A stretch of DNA of 47,298 nt from Nitrospira sp. ST-bin5 (GCA_002083555.1 MSXN01000017.1:1-47298); one strand, 5' to 3'. Counted from the first letter of the stretch, positions 39,337 to 47,279 are shown. Notes: generated by a model not told the origin, from the sequence alone. Translations and numbers: made by a program.

Positions 39337-41196
39337 ATGAGCGATCAGGCGCAGGTGGCGCTCGTCAACATGCCGTTCAGTTATTCGAAGTACCCTTCGA
39401 TCCAACTGGGTACACTTTCTGCGCTGCTCAAGTCGAAGGGCGTCCCGGTTGATTGCCACCACCTGAACGTCCGTTTCGCCCACAAGATCGGTGTCCCCCT
39501 CTATGAAATGATCTGCGAAAAGCGGGCTCTCTTCGGCGAGTGGCTCTTTTCCTATCTCCTGTTTCGCGACAATCCCAAGCGTGCGGAATACCCGCGGGTC
39601 TTTAAGCCGGTCTTCGAGCAAGTGGCTCAGGAGAGCGGGCACCCGATCTCATTTTTTGAAGACATGGCGACGAGGACAGCGCCGCAGTTTCTGACCTGGG
39701 CGATGACGGCGATTGATTGGGGGCAGTACAAACTCGTCGGCTTCACCTCGACGTTCGATCAGAATGTGGCGAGCTTGACGCTGGCGAAGATGATCAAGGA
39801 TTTGTATCCAGAGGTGAAGATCGTCTTCGGCGGGGCGAACTATGACGGCGAGATGGGGATGGAATACTTCCGAGCGTTCCCCTTTATCGACTATGTCGTG
39901 GTAGGCGAAGGAGAGGAAGTGGTGCCTGCCCTCGTGCGCCATATCCTAGAGGGTGCGTCTGATGCGGTTCCCAATGGGGTGATCTTTCGGGAGAAGGATC
40001 AGATTCGATTTGCCCCGAACCCGGCGCTGTTTGCCGATTTCGCGAAGACCGGGCCTCCGGACTACGACGACTATTACCATCTGCTGGCCGAGCTTGGTGA
40101 TGCGGCGCAGGGCCTGGACCGCATTCTCCTCTACGAAGGCTCGCGCGGTTGTTGGTGGGGGGAGAAGCACCACTGCACGTTCTGTGGACTCAACGCCCAG
40201 AGTATGAAGTTCCGCGCGAAAGCGCCGGATCAGGCGGCGCGCGAGATGACGGCGCTCTCCAGCCGGTATGACACGACCCGGTTCAGGCTGGTGGATAACA
40301 TCATCGACATGAAGTATGTCGAGAATCTGTTCGGCCAGTTTGCCGCGGCGCATTGCGATCTCGATGTGTTCATCGAAACGAAGAGCAATCTTCAGAAGAG
40401 TCAGATCCGCACGCTCGCGGTGGGGGGCGTGAAGTGTATGCAGCCGGGCCTGGAAAGTCTCAGCCTGTCGCAGCTCAAGGCGATGGATAAGGGCGTGACG
40501 CCCATGCAGAACATCCTTTGCCTGAAGTGGAGCAGCTACTACCGTGTCGCGGTGTCCTGGAATATTCTGCTGGGCTTCCCTGGCGAGACGAACGAGGATT
40601 ATCGACGGCAGATCGAGTTACTTCCCTCGCTCTTCCATTTGCAGGCGCCGGAAGCGACCGGGAAATTCTGGCTGCAGCGGTTCAGTCCCTACTTTACGCG
40701 TCCGCATGAATATGGTGTGCGGATTACGGGGCCGGGGATGGCCTATGAGTATGTGTATGATGCGGCGCGCCTGGATTTGCTCAAGGTCGCCTATGATTTC
40801 GAGTATGAGCTGGATCACTGGCCGGTGGACCCGCACCTCTACCAGGAGCTCGTGAGTCTGGTGGAGGAATGGCAGCGACGGGCGCGCGGCAGCGACCGAC
40901 CGTTTTTGTATTACTCAAAGTCTATGGACTACATCACGGTGTACGACGGGCGGGACCCTCAGGCGCCGACCAGGCAGCGGTTTGATTGGCCGGCCGCAGG
41001 CATCATCGAGGCCTGCAATGAGGCCGCGAAGAGCAGGGATCAGATTCGGGTCATACTCAAAGAAGCGAAGCGCGACAGGACACTGTCGGATGACGAGCTG
41101 AATGATGCGCTGGGTGTTTTGACGAGTCGTCGTATCCTCTATGAAGAGCGGGAGAAATACTTCACGCTCGCGATTCCAGAAAACCAATTTCTCTGA
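39337..41196 (+). CDS. RiPP maturation radical SAM protein with B12-binding-like N-terminus
   Basis: A 619-residue enzyme. The motif C272-x7-C280-x2-C283 in GSRGCWWGEKHHCTFCG has seven residues between the first two cysteines, the mark of the ribosomal-peptide maturation radical SAM family 1 (TIGR03975-like), not the usual CxxxCxxC. The first 200 residues resemble a B12-binding Rossmann fold (VNMPFSYSKYPSIQLGTLSALLKSKG, VFGGANYDGEMGM, DYVVVGEGEE). LGFPGETNEDYRRQIELLPSLFHLQ fits the later core. It probably modifies a peptide, possibly by C-methylation. No obvious precursor gene is attached; see findings. It is convergent with the AhpD-like gene. Confidence 0.88.
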   Translation: MSDQAQVALVNMPFSYSKYPSIQLGTLSALLKSKGVPVDCHHLNVRFAHKIGVPLYEMICEKRALFGEWLFSYLLFRDNPKRAEYPRVFKPVFEQVAQESGHPISFFEDMATRTAPQFLTWAMTAIDWGQYKLVGFTSTFDQNVASLTLAKMIKDLYPEVKIVFGGANYDGEMGMEYFRAFPFIDYVVVGEGEEVVPALVRHILEGASDAVPNGVIFREKDQIRFAPNPALFADFAKTGPPDYDDYYHLLAELGDAAQGLDRILLYEGSRGCWWGEKHHCTFCGLNAQSMKFRAKAPDQAAREMTALSSRYDTTRFRLVDNIIDMKYVENLFGQFAAAHCDLDVFIETKSNLQKSQIRTLAVGGVKCMQPGLESLSLSQLKAMDKGVTPMQNILCLKWSSYYRVAVSWNILLGFPGETNEDYRRQIELLPSLFHLQAPEATGKFWLQRFSPYFTRPHEYGVRITGPGMAYEYVYDAARLDLLKVAYDFEYELDHWPVDPHLYQELVSLVEEWQRRARGSDRPFLYYSKSMDYITVYDGRDPQAPTRQRFDWPAAGIIEACNEAAKSRDQIRVILKEAKRDRTLSDDELNDALGVLTSRRILYEEREKYFTLAIPENQFL

Positions 41197-41233
41197 GCCA
41201 CGCCAGGCCGCCGGCAGTTACGAGCGGTCGCTC

Positions 41234-41566
41234 TTACATCGATAACTTCTCGGCCACGTTCCGCATTTGGACGCCATGCACGAGCGACGCGCCTCCCCTA
41301 ATCGCGCAGGCGACGTGCACCGCTTCGGTCATTTCCTCAACATTCGATCCCTTCTCCAGCGACGCCTGCGTATAGGCATCGATGCAATAGGGGCATTGCA
41401 CGGCATGCGCGACGGCGAGGGCGATCAAGGCTTTCTCCCGTTCGGTGAGGGCCCCCTCCGCGAATACCGCACTGTAGTAGCTCATAAACTTGTCCCAGAG
41501 TTCCTTATTACCCTTGCCCATCTCGGAGAATTTACCCAGATCGTGTGCGTGATAATACGACTCCAT
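41234..41566 (-). CDS. Carboxymuconolactone decarboxylase/AhpD family protein
   Basis: The 110-residue all-helical protein has the AhpD-like active site Cys58-Pro-Tyr-Cys61 in AVAHAVQCPYCIDAYTQASLEKG, with the early ALTEREKALIALAVAHA and the late HVACAIRGGASLVHGVQMRN segments. It resembles members called arsenosugar-biosynthesis-associated peroxidase-like proteins. A peroxide or disulfide-reducing function is likely. AAAGGAG lies before the ATG. It is convergent with the radical SAM gene and 70 bases from the next minus-strand gene, which may be its partner. Confidence 0.9.
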   Translation of the reverse strand: MESYYHAHDLGKFSEMGKGNKELWDKFMSYYSAVFAEGALTEREKALIALAVAHAVQCPYCIDAYTQASLEKGSNVEEMTEAVHVACAIRGGASLVHGVQMRNVAEKLSM

Positions 41567-41636
41567 AGTTCAGCTCCTTTGGCTGTACAGGGGATGAGAA
41601 GAAACGATGCGAGAAGTTGGGCGTACTGGTTCAGGG

Positions 41637-41921
41637 TCAGGCATGACCGGGAGGATCAGGCTCAACGTTCTGGAGAACTTCAGAAAAGCGAGTGCCGACA
41701 ATATCAGTAACTTTGGCCATAAGGTCGGTCACTTCCTTCCATTCTTCCGGAAGCAGGTCCTGTTTCAATTGAGGATGAATCGCCCATTGCGCATCGACCT
41801 GAGTTCCCTTTCGGCTCACGAGGACGCGCAATAGTTCCACGTCCCATGTCGCTTTGTCGCTTGGATTCTCACCTGTCGGGGAGCCGTTCATTGGACCTGA
41901 GGGAGGTGTTGATGTTGCCAT
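41637..41921 (-). CDS. Hypothetical protein (94 aa)
   Basis: I do not recognise a family. The product is a soluble 94-residue protein with a Pro/Ser/Gly-rich, acidic-polar N-terminal 25 residues (STPPSGPMNGSPTGENP), then a compact helical part with ELLRVLVSRKGTQVDAQWAIHPQLKQDLLPEEWKEVTDLMAKV, ending in NVEPDPPGHA. I used the ATG at 41921 with GGAG 9 bases before it (a TTG at 41939 is in frame but unsupported). Placed next to an AhpD-like gene and a radical SAM maturase on the other strand. Confidence 0.65.
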   Translation of the reverse strand: MATSTPPSGPMNGSPTGENPSDKATWDVELLRVLVSRKGTQVDAQWAIHPQLKQDLLPEEWKEVTDLMAKVTDIVGTRFSEVLQNVEPDPPGHA

Positions 41922-42054
41922 AGTGATGTACTCCAACAAGAATGGTCTGCAATCTTAGCGTACAGATTGGTTTGCTGTATATGGGGTGCCGGGTCGGCTT
42001 GGAGCGATGGCGAACTCACAAGCAGGGCGTCTCTTCACGGGCTGGCTGTCGGGC

Positions 42055-42891
42055 TCATCGGGGAGATGGAGGTCTACTGTCCAGGGATTCCCGAATCACT
42101 GCAATCATAGAGTCGTGGAGATGTCCATTGCTCGCAACCAACTCCTGCCCATAGAGAGAGTACGATTGGCCACAAAAGTCCGTCACTCTTCCTCCAGCCT
42201 CGCGAAGGATTACTACACCTGCTGCCATATCCCACGGGCTGAGTTTCACTTCCCAGAACCCGTCGAATCGTCCTGCCGCGACATAGCAGAGATCAAGGGC
42301 TGCTGATCCCGTGCGGCGGAGTCCTTGGGCCCGAAGTGCAAACCGAGCAAAGTGATCGAGATTATTATTCGGAGTTTCTCGAATATTGTAAGCAAAGCCG
42401 GTTACCAGGAGGGCTTGATCTAACTGTGCTGTTTGAGAGACGTGCAGTGGTTGATCATTAACCCGCGCCCCGCCGCCACGCGTAGCGCTGAATAGTTCAT
42501 CGCGAGTGGGATCGTACACCACACCAAGTACACCATGCCCCTTGTGTTCAAGGCCAATGGATACGCAATATGTAGGAAAGCCATGTGTAAAGTTTGTGGT
42601 GCCGTCGAGGGGATCGATAATCCAGACGTAGGGTGACTGACCCTGTCCAATGCGTCCTCGCTCTTCGGCGAGGAAGGCGTGATCGGGATAGCTGGCAAGA
42701 ATCACATCGATAACACATTGCTCGGCGGCATGATCTGCCTCCGTGACGAGATCGATAGCGCTCTTGTTCTCGACGCGGAAACCGGTGCGTGCGTAACGCG
42801 AGAGGACCTTGCCCGCCTGTCTTGCTGCATGAATGGCTGTTTCCAAGAGCAAGGTAACAGGTGCTTCATTGGGGGGTGATGAGTCAAGCAT
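42055..42891 (-). CDS. Inositol monophosphatase family protein
   Basis: A Mg-dependent phosphatase of the IMPase/SuhB/CysQ superfamily, 278 residues. Motifs: LAEERG with Glu76-Glu77, DPLDGTTNF with Asp93, Leu95 and Asp96 (metal ligands), and WDMAAGVVILREAGG with the third aspartate. A small Pro-rich start precedes TLLLETAIHAARQAGKVLSRYARTGFRVENKSAIDLVTEAD. The sugar- or inositol-phosphate substrate cannot be told, but the start is the ATG at 42891. Divergent from the coiled-coil gene; the intergenic region holds a terminator-like palindrome. Confidence 0.93.
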   Translation of the reverse strand: MLDSSPPNEAPVTLLLETAIHAARQAGKVLSRYARTGFRVENKSAIDLVTEADHAAEQCVIDVILASYPDHAFLAEERGRIGQGQSPYVWIIDPLDGTTNFTHGFPTYCVSIGLEHKGHGVLGVVYDPTRDELFSATRGGGARVNDQPLHVSQTAQLDQALLVTGFAYNIRETPNNNLDHFARFALRAQGLRRTGSAALDLCYVAAGRFDGFWEVKLSPWDMAAGVVILREAGGRVTDFCGQSYSLYGQELVASNGHLHDSMIAVIRESLDSRPPSPR

Positions 42892-43054
42892 GGCGAATCA
42901 TAGCACAAGGCCTCATGAGGGCTACCTGCCTATCTTCAGGCTCCTTATCCAGGAAGGGTTGGCAGAGTTGTGTATTCACACGTGCAATTATTTCAAAGCA
43001 TATGAAAGAATTAATCGTAACCATTTATAAATAGTGGGATGGTAAGTTTCAGTT

Positions 43055-43100
43055 CTGTGACGGACAAGCCTTGTCCGTGTACTTGTCACAGCTTTTTCTT
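43055..43100 (+). terminator. Nested inverted repeat followed by a T-run
   Basis: CTGTGAC (43055-43061) pairs with GTCACAG (43085-43091), and inside it GGACAAG (43062-43068) pairs with CTTGTCC (43070-43076). CTTTTTCTT follows directly. It looks like an intrinsic terminator for plus-strand transcription, but no gene is known to end just before it. It might end an unannotated small transcript or act as an attenuator. Confidence 0.55.
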
Positions 43101-43151
43101 CTGTCAAGAAAGCCACTTTATTGTCATAGTATTTTAGTATGTCGTTGGTGC

Positions 43152-43180
43152 TTGACAGTTCTTGTATGCAATGCTATAAA
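43152..43180 (+). promoter_or_regulatory. Strong sigma70-type promoter
   Basis: TTGACA at 43152-43157 and TATAAA at 43175-43180 with a 17-base spacer; five of six -10 bases match. Transcription should start near 43187, just inside the palindrome AAGCATGCTT (43183-43192), a possible operator. It serves the gene starting at 43207. Confidence 0.75.
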
Positions 43181-43206
43181 GCAAGCATGCTTCTGTTGGG
43201 GGTGCT

Positions 43207-43719
43207 GTGGAAGAACTAACAGATATCCTTGTAGGTCTTGAGCAGCGGATTCATGCCTACAAGAATAGGTTTCAGGAGCTTGAGAAAAAGAAACGTCGAC
43301 TCGATGACGAGATTGCGACGATCAAGAAATACCTCGAACTTGCCGAGACGCTCTACCGAGTAGAAGCGGATAAGGCGAAGCTTGCCAGCCTCTCCAGTCA
43401 ATTCATTACTGATGATAACAAGGGCGTGCGGACTCTTCCGGTCATGGACGTGACGGATCAGTCACGTGAAATTCTCTTAGGTCGCAGTAAGTACGTCGGA
43501 AAGAGCGTTCCCGAAGCGACGTATGAAATCTTGCGTGAGTCAAACCGCGCCATGCATGCGAAGGAATTGCTGCAACGGCTTGCGGAAGGTGGGCTGCAGA
43601 TCAAAGGGAAAACACCGTTGACATCTGTGGCGACGTCACTGAAGCGGGATAAACGATTTAGGAAAGTCGGTCCGAATACGTTTGAAGCACTTGAAGATGT
43701 GTTGGTTCAAGCGGTGTAG
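43207..43719 (+). CDS. Coiled-coil protein with HARE-HTH-like winged-helix domain
   Basis: The 170-residue protein has an N-terminal coiled coil (about residues 3-65, LEQRIHAYKNRFQELEKKKRRLDDEIATIKKYLELAETLYRVEADKAKL) followed by a polar linker and a winged-helix domain (about 105-165): VPEATYEILRESNRAMHAKELLQRLAEGGLQI, then SVATSLKRDKRFRKVGPNTFEAL. This fits the HARE-HTH fold of RpoE-delta, ASXL and restriction-enzyme proteins, thought to bind DNA and link to other factors. GTG start 20 bases after the promoter; G-rich bases precede it. It has no catalytic domain, so regulation or chromatin binding is the likely role. Confidence 0.8.
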   Translation: MEELTDILVGLEQRIHAYKNRFQELEKKKRRLDDEIATIKKYLELAETLYRVEADKAKLASLSSQFITDDNKGVRTLPVMDVTDQSREILLGRSKYVGKSVPEATYEILRESNRAMHAKELLQRLAEGGLQIKGKTPLTSVATSLKRDKRFRKVGPNTFEALEDVLVQAV

Positions 43720-43756
43720 GTTGTCGTATTCCTTTAAAGGGAGGGGGGTGAGACTC

Positions 43757-43798
43757 TTGGCAACGAAGAAAGCAGCAGCAAAGAAGAAGAAGAAGTAG
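43757..43798 (+). CDS. Lysine-rich micro-ORF (MATKKAAAKKKKK)
   Basis: A TTG at 43757 opens a 13-residue frame MATKKAAAKKKKK that stops at TAG (43796-43798); a GTG at 43748 would add MRL. GGGAGGGG lies 9 bases before the TTG. The peptide resembles the tail of histone-H1-like or AT-hook proteins. A terminator with a 13-base stem begins 16 bases after the stop. That it lies in the transcript between the HARE gene and its terminator and has a ribosome site supports it weakly. It may be only a chance frame in purine-rich sequence. Confidence 0.35.
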   Translation: MATKKAAAKKKKK

Positions 43799-43814
43799 CC
43801 CGCCGAGTATGACT

Positions 43815-43848
43815 CGCCGAGGGTGAGGCCACTCACTCTCGGCGTTTA
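43815..43848 (+). terminator. Rho-independent terminator of the coiled-coil/HARE gene
   Basis: CGCCGAGGGTGAG (43815-43827), loop GCCA, CTCACTCTCGGCG (43832-43844) pair with one G-U, followed by TTT. It lies about 96 bases after the HARE gene stop and 16 bases after the micro-ORF stop. Confidence 0.75.
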
Positions 43849-43925
43849 CTCATGATAGCGCCTCGTGAAGGCGAGCAATCAATCCCTTCCTACGTACGAA
43901 ATCAATCTCAACTATAGATGAGTAG

Positions 43926-44888
43926 TTATGAGGCCTGAAGCGCGACGGCCGGCTGTGACCGGCTGATCGGAAGCGACTTCCTGGATTCAGCGGAAGCGGA
44001 TTCTGTGTTGAGTAGAATCCATTTTTCAGGCTGTTCCAAGATTTGCTCGACGAGACGAGTGTGGAGCGCATGTCCCGACCGTTCAGCAATGAGGTGGCCG
44101 ATGAAAGGCATGCCAAGAAGTGAGAAATCCCCAACAAGATCCAAGACCTTGTGGCGGACAAATTCGTTTGAGAAGCGCAGGCCTGATTCATTCATGATTC
44201 CGGCCTCTGAGAGTACCACGGTATTCTCGAGGCTGCCGCCTTGTCCGAGACCGCGTGCCCAGAGGGCTTGTACTTCGTGCAAGAATCCGAATGTGCGGGC
44301 TTCTGCAATATCATGCTCAAAGGTATCCGCGGAACAGTCGTACGTATAGACCTGCGTCTTGATCATCGGATGATTGTAGTGAATGGTGTACGTAATTTTG
44401 GGCGTCGAGGACGGTTCGATACGCACACGCTTTTGGCCGTCGCACACTTCAATCGGAGCCATGATTTTCAAGTAGGGCTGGCGTCGGGATTGTGAGGTCA
44501 GACCTACGGAATGGATCAAACGGACAAACGGTGCGGCGCTGCCGTCCATGACGGGGATTTCTCCGGCCGTGACGTCGATGTATACATTATCAACCCCCAG
44601 TCCTGAGAGGGCGGCCAGCACATGCTCAATCGTCTTGACCTGAAAGCCATTGCCGTTAATTGCGGTGCATAGTTCGGTTGGCACCAAATGCTCGATAGAT
44701 GCAGGGAGGGAGGCTCCTGACTTTCCATTCCGATTCACGAAGACGACACCTGTATTCACAGGTGCTGGTCTGAGTGTAATGGTTACTGGTTGGCCTGAGT
44801 GGAGCCCAATGCCAGAGCAGGTAATCGGAGCGGCTAGAGTTTGCTGATTCCTCACGAGAGCCTCCAAATTCAAATGACGATCTGTCAT
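43926..44888 (-). CDS. lpxC: UDP-3-O-acyl-N-acetylglucosamine deacetylase
   Basis: The first committed step of lipid A synthesis, zinc-dependent, in the cytoplasm. The 320-residue protein has TLAAPITCSGIGLHSGQPVTITLRPA, the EHVLAALSGLGVDNVYID zinc-ligand region (His89), GEIPVMDGSAAPFV, then RTFGFLHEVQALWARGLGQGGSLENTVVL and FVRHKVLDLVGDFSLLG with the other histidine and the aspartate ligand, and HALHTRLVE. Full length for the family (about 305). Start at 44888 (MTDRHLNLEA). A possible promoter is at 44939-44967. Confidence 0.97.
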   Translation of the reverse strand: MTDRHLNLEALVRNQQTLAAPITCSGIGLHSGQPVTITLRPAPVNTGVVFVNRNGKSGASLPASIEHLVPTELCTAINGNGFQVKTIEHVLAALSGLGVDNVYIDVTAGEIPVMDGSAAPFVRLIHSVGLTSQSRRQPYLKIMAPIEVCDGQKRVRIEPSSTPKITYTIHYNHPMIKTQVYTYDCSADTFEHDIAEARTFGFLHEVQALWARGLGQGGSLENTVVLSEAGIMNESGLRFSNEFVRHKVLDLVGDFSLLGMPFIGHLIAERSGHALHTRLVEQILEQPEKWILLNTESASAESRKSLPISRSQPAVALQAS

Positions 44889-45990
44889 TTAGCAAGAGGC
44901 TTGCCATAGTGAATTCATAGCAACATGTTGATATGTATATATAAAAGATAGTTTACGCAATTTTCAAAGTGTTGTAAAAAAAGTACAACTGTGGATTTTC
45001 AAAAATAAATCTGGAACGGTGGCCTTGCGATCGTGTGGCATTACAAAATTTAGAGAAACTTTCAATTTTCTAACCAATTGATATCACGTTGATATACATC
45101 CTGGCAAAGATAGAAGATATGGAAACTTTTCAAATCGGCCAATCCAGCGAGATCCAAATTCATAACAAAAAATATGGAAACTAATTCTCTTTCTTCTTTT
45201 CTTCAGAAAACTTCCAGCGGCCTAGGTTTCAGTGAAATCTCATTCTTGGCGTGACTAAACTGGCCTGGTGGCCTAACCCCTGGGGGCGGACCACTCCAGC
45301 CTAAACCTCACCTGCCAACTCCAAAATGAGACCGATTCAACGGATTTTCTGGACATATGAAGGAGATCATCTTCATACAGAAAAGTCACTAGAGGTACAA
45401 GGCTTAACCGGACGCACGCATGCTTTCTAATCTTCTTCCATACTAGATCCCAAAGCTGATCGACGGCGGCGACATTCCGCCTTGGCTCATAAGGCCCGAT
45501 ACGCTGGATCTCATTTCTGCGCTGGCCGGCAGACGATGCGCCGTCAGATATTAGTCCCAGTTGATCACAGGCGGCCCCAGCCTAATCCGCTCCATTCCTC
45601 CACTTTCGAGGGGATCTAGTCAGACACGAATGCGCTGAATGGCGTGTGTGCGGTGAACCGCACTATTCCGAAATTCTCGACCTCGGCAACCACCGCGCCA
45701 CCGATGGTGGAACTCGCGGTTTAGACGGTTGGCAAGATCATGGGTTAAATCATCATCCAGGGCCTGCCACCCGGCATTGCACGCTATCCGCGGGCCAAAT
45801 TCCTTGTGGAATTCGACTACATTTCAGGTTGTCCACTCTCTTGTTTGCCAGGCTCATTTTGATCCGGTCCAAAATCGACTGAGTTGGAGCTGCTGAAGGC
45901 ATCTCGCGCTTCTGAATCCATTACTGCTTCTCAACTCAGGCATCCTGCTGGTTGTTTGTCATTAAGCTGACAGACTTGGATTTGGCCGAT
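44889..45990. other. 1.1-kb stretch without a supportable gene
   Basis: 44889-45240 is clearly AT-rich (with repeated TATGGAAACT and GATATAC-like words) and probably holds the lpxC promoter. 45240-45990 returns to about 50-55% GC and has only short open frames, the longest 78 codons at 45646-45882, none with a recognisable domain or ribosome site. A perfect 16-bp palindrome GTGCGGTGAACCGCAC lies at 45648-45663. It may be degraded coding or mobile-element sequence; I cannot tell which. Confidence 0.6.
44939..44967 (-). promoter_or_regulatory. Possible lpxC promoter
   Basis: Read on the minus strand, TTGAAA (44962-44967) and an AT-rich TATATA-type -10 (44938-44944) are separated by about 17-18 bases, some 50 bases before the lpxC start. 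The whole area is AT-rich, so the match is weak. Confidence 0.3.
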
Positions 45991-45993
45991 CTA
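45991..45993. repeat. Target-site duplication CTA, left copy
   Basis: CTA directly precedes the left inverted repeat of the IS element; the same CTA follows the right end at 47277-47279. Confidence 0.75.
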
Positions 45994-46058
45994 TGAGGTG
46001 GCTCCGGTTGGTTGGACAGTGTCGCCCATTCCTTAAGTGGCGCCTGGCGGATTGCTGA

Positions 46059-46889
46059 CTACGCGGCGGTCCGCTGTGTTGTCAGATTGTCAGAGTACAC
46101 CTGGTCAGGCGTCTGGCCGTCAAGCGCCTGATGCGGTCGGGTCTGGTTGTAGAACATCAGATAGTGCGCCAAGCCCTGCTGCGCAGCCCCAATCGTCTCG
46201 TAGGCGTGCAAATACACCTCCTCGTATTTGATACTTTTCCAGAGTCGTTCCACGAATACGTTGTCACGCCAACACCCTTTCCCGTCCATGCTGATCTGAA
46301 TGCCGTGGTCTTTCAAGAGCCCCGTGAACTCCTGGCTGGTGAACTGACACCCTTGGTCGGTGTTGAAGACTTCGGGACAGCCATACTGCGTGATCGCTTC
46401 TCGCACGGCCTCGAGACAGAAGTCCGTCGTCAGCGTATTGGAGAGCCGCCAGGCCAGCACCCGGCGACTGGCCCAGTCCAAGACGGCGAAGAGATACACG
46501 AAGCCTCGTCGCATCGGAATGTAGGTGATATCGGCCGCCCAGACGTGATTGGGACGACTGATCGTGAGATCGCGGAGGAGATACGGATAGATGGTGTGGG
46601 CTGGATGCCGCCGACTGAGATGCGGTTTCCGATACAGAGCCTCAATCCCCATCCTGCGCATCAGCGTGGCCACCTGGCGCCGTCCAATGGTGTGGCCCTC
46701 CTGCCGCAAGAGATCGCGCAGCATCCGCGCCCCGGCAAACGGATAGTGCAGATGCAGCTCGTCGATCCGCCGCATCAGCGCGAGCGCCGTCGCTGATACC
46801 GGCGTTGGCTGGTAGTAGGCGGTTGATCGAGCCAGGTTCAGCAGGTGGCATTGCCGCACAACCGGCAAGGGATGCGTGCGATCGATCAT
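46059..46889 (-). CDS. IS3-family transposase OrfB (DDE integrase)
   Basis: 276 residues with the HTH_21-like start (LPVVRQCHLLNLARSTAYYQP), the IS3 helix-rich region ELHLHYPFAGARMLRDLLR, and the rve catalytic core: Asp in VWAADITYIPM, Asp in NTDQGCQFTS and Glu in NVFVERLWKSIKYEEVYL (the DDE triad). The start at ATG 46889 overlaps the orfA stop as ATGA, so OrfB could be made by translational coupling or, as in other IS3 elements, as an OrfAB fusion by frameshifting. Complete C-terminus. Confidence 0.95.
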   Translation of the reverse strand: MIDRTHPLPVVRQCHLLNLARSTAYYQPTPVSATALALMRRIDELHLHYPFAGARMLRDLLRQEGHTIGRRQVATLMRRMGIEALYRKPHLSRRHPAHTIYPYLLRDLTISRPNHVWAADITYIPMRRGFVYLFAVLDWASRRVLAWRLSNTLTTDFCLEAVREAITQYGCPEVFNTDQGCQFTSQEFTGLLKDHGIQISMDGKGCWRDNVFVERLWKSIKYEEVYLHAYETIGAAQQGLAHYLMFYNQTRPHQALDGQTPDQVYSDNLTTQRTAA

Positions 46890-47185
46890 GGCTTTGCGCT
46901 CCGCAAGCCGGCCTTGGTGAGCGCCCCTTCTAAAAAATCGTTCTCCAGCGCTAGTTGCCCGATCTTCGCGTGCAGCGTCTTGAGATCCGGCGTCTCTGAC
47001 GGAGGTTTCGCCCCGCCAAACACGTCGGCGGCTCGCGCCAACAATTGTTGCTTCCATTCGGTGATCTGAGTTGGGTGGACGCTGAATTGCTCGGCCAATT
47101 CGGTCAGCGTCTTGTCGCCTTTGATGGCCGCCAAGGCGACCTGCGCTTTGAAGGTCGCTCCGTGATTCCGTCTCGTGCGTTTCAT
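46886..47185 (-). CDS. IS3-family transposase OrfA
   Basis: 99 residues, starting MKRTRRNHGATFKAQVALAAIKGDKTLTELAEQF with the N-terminal helix-turn-helix (HTH_Tnp_1) and TQITEWKQQLL, then a leucine-zipper-like LHAKIGQLALENDFLEGAL. It recognises the IS ends and dimerises. I used the ATG at 47185; upstream ATG at 47242 has extra residues unlike the family. Stop overlaps the orfB ATG by 4 bases. Confidence 0.93.
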   Translation of the reverse strand: MKRTRRNHGATFKAQVALAAIKGDKTLTELAEQFSVHPTQITEWKQQLLARAADVFGGAKPPSETPDLKTLHAKIGQLALENDFLEGALTKAGLRSAKP

Positions 47186-47276
47186 TGCCTCGCTCCTCTC
47201 GTCGGCCACCTCGCGGTGGCGTTGGTGAAGCCAGGCTACCACTTACCACACTGTCCGATTTTTCGGAGCCCCCTCA

Positions 47277-47279
47277 CTA
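47277..47279. repeat. Target-site duplication CTA, right copy
   Basis: CTA directly follows the right inverted repeat and matches 45991-45993, so the pre-insertion site reads GATCTATTAGTATTC. Confidence 0.75.

Larger units (their letters stand above)
42892..43206. other. Divergent intergenic region with promoter, palindromes and a terminator-like stem
   Basis: No gene is supported in these 315 bases; a possible plus-strand frame from 42890 (about 46 codons) overlaps the start of the phosphatase gene and has no good ribosome site. The regulatory elements are listed separately: the nested stem at 43055-43100, the sigma70-type promoter at 43152-43180 and the short palindrome AAGCATGCTT at 43183-43192. 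Confidence 0.6.
45994..47276 (-). mobile_element. Complete IS3-family insertion sequence (1283 bp)
   Basis: The ends are imperfect inverted repeats: left TGAGGTGGCTCCG then seven bases then GGACAGTGT (from 45994); right, read inwards on the minus strand, TGAGGGGGCTCCG then seven bases then GGACAGTGT (from 47276). CTA on both sides is the 3-bp target duplication typical of many IS3 members. It carries orfA and orfB in the minus orientation, both without stop codons inside. It is therefore a whole and possibly active element. Confidence 0.92.

Noticed and set aside
42890..43030. Small plus-strand frame beginning inside the phosphatase start
   Set aside because: It overlaps the start of a secure gene, has no ribosome site and no similarity I recognise.
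43055..43091. CRP-like site (TGTGA...TCACA)
   Set aside because: The half sites are 25 or more bases apart rather than 6, and the T-run after it fits a terminator better.
45646..45882. 78-codon open frame as a gene
   Set aside because: Composition is mixed, no ribosome site or domain is visible, and the region lacks other gene signs.
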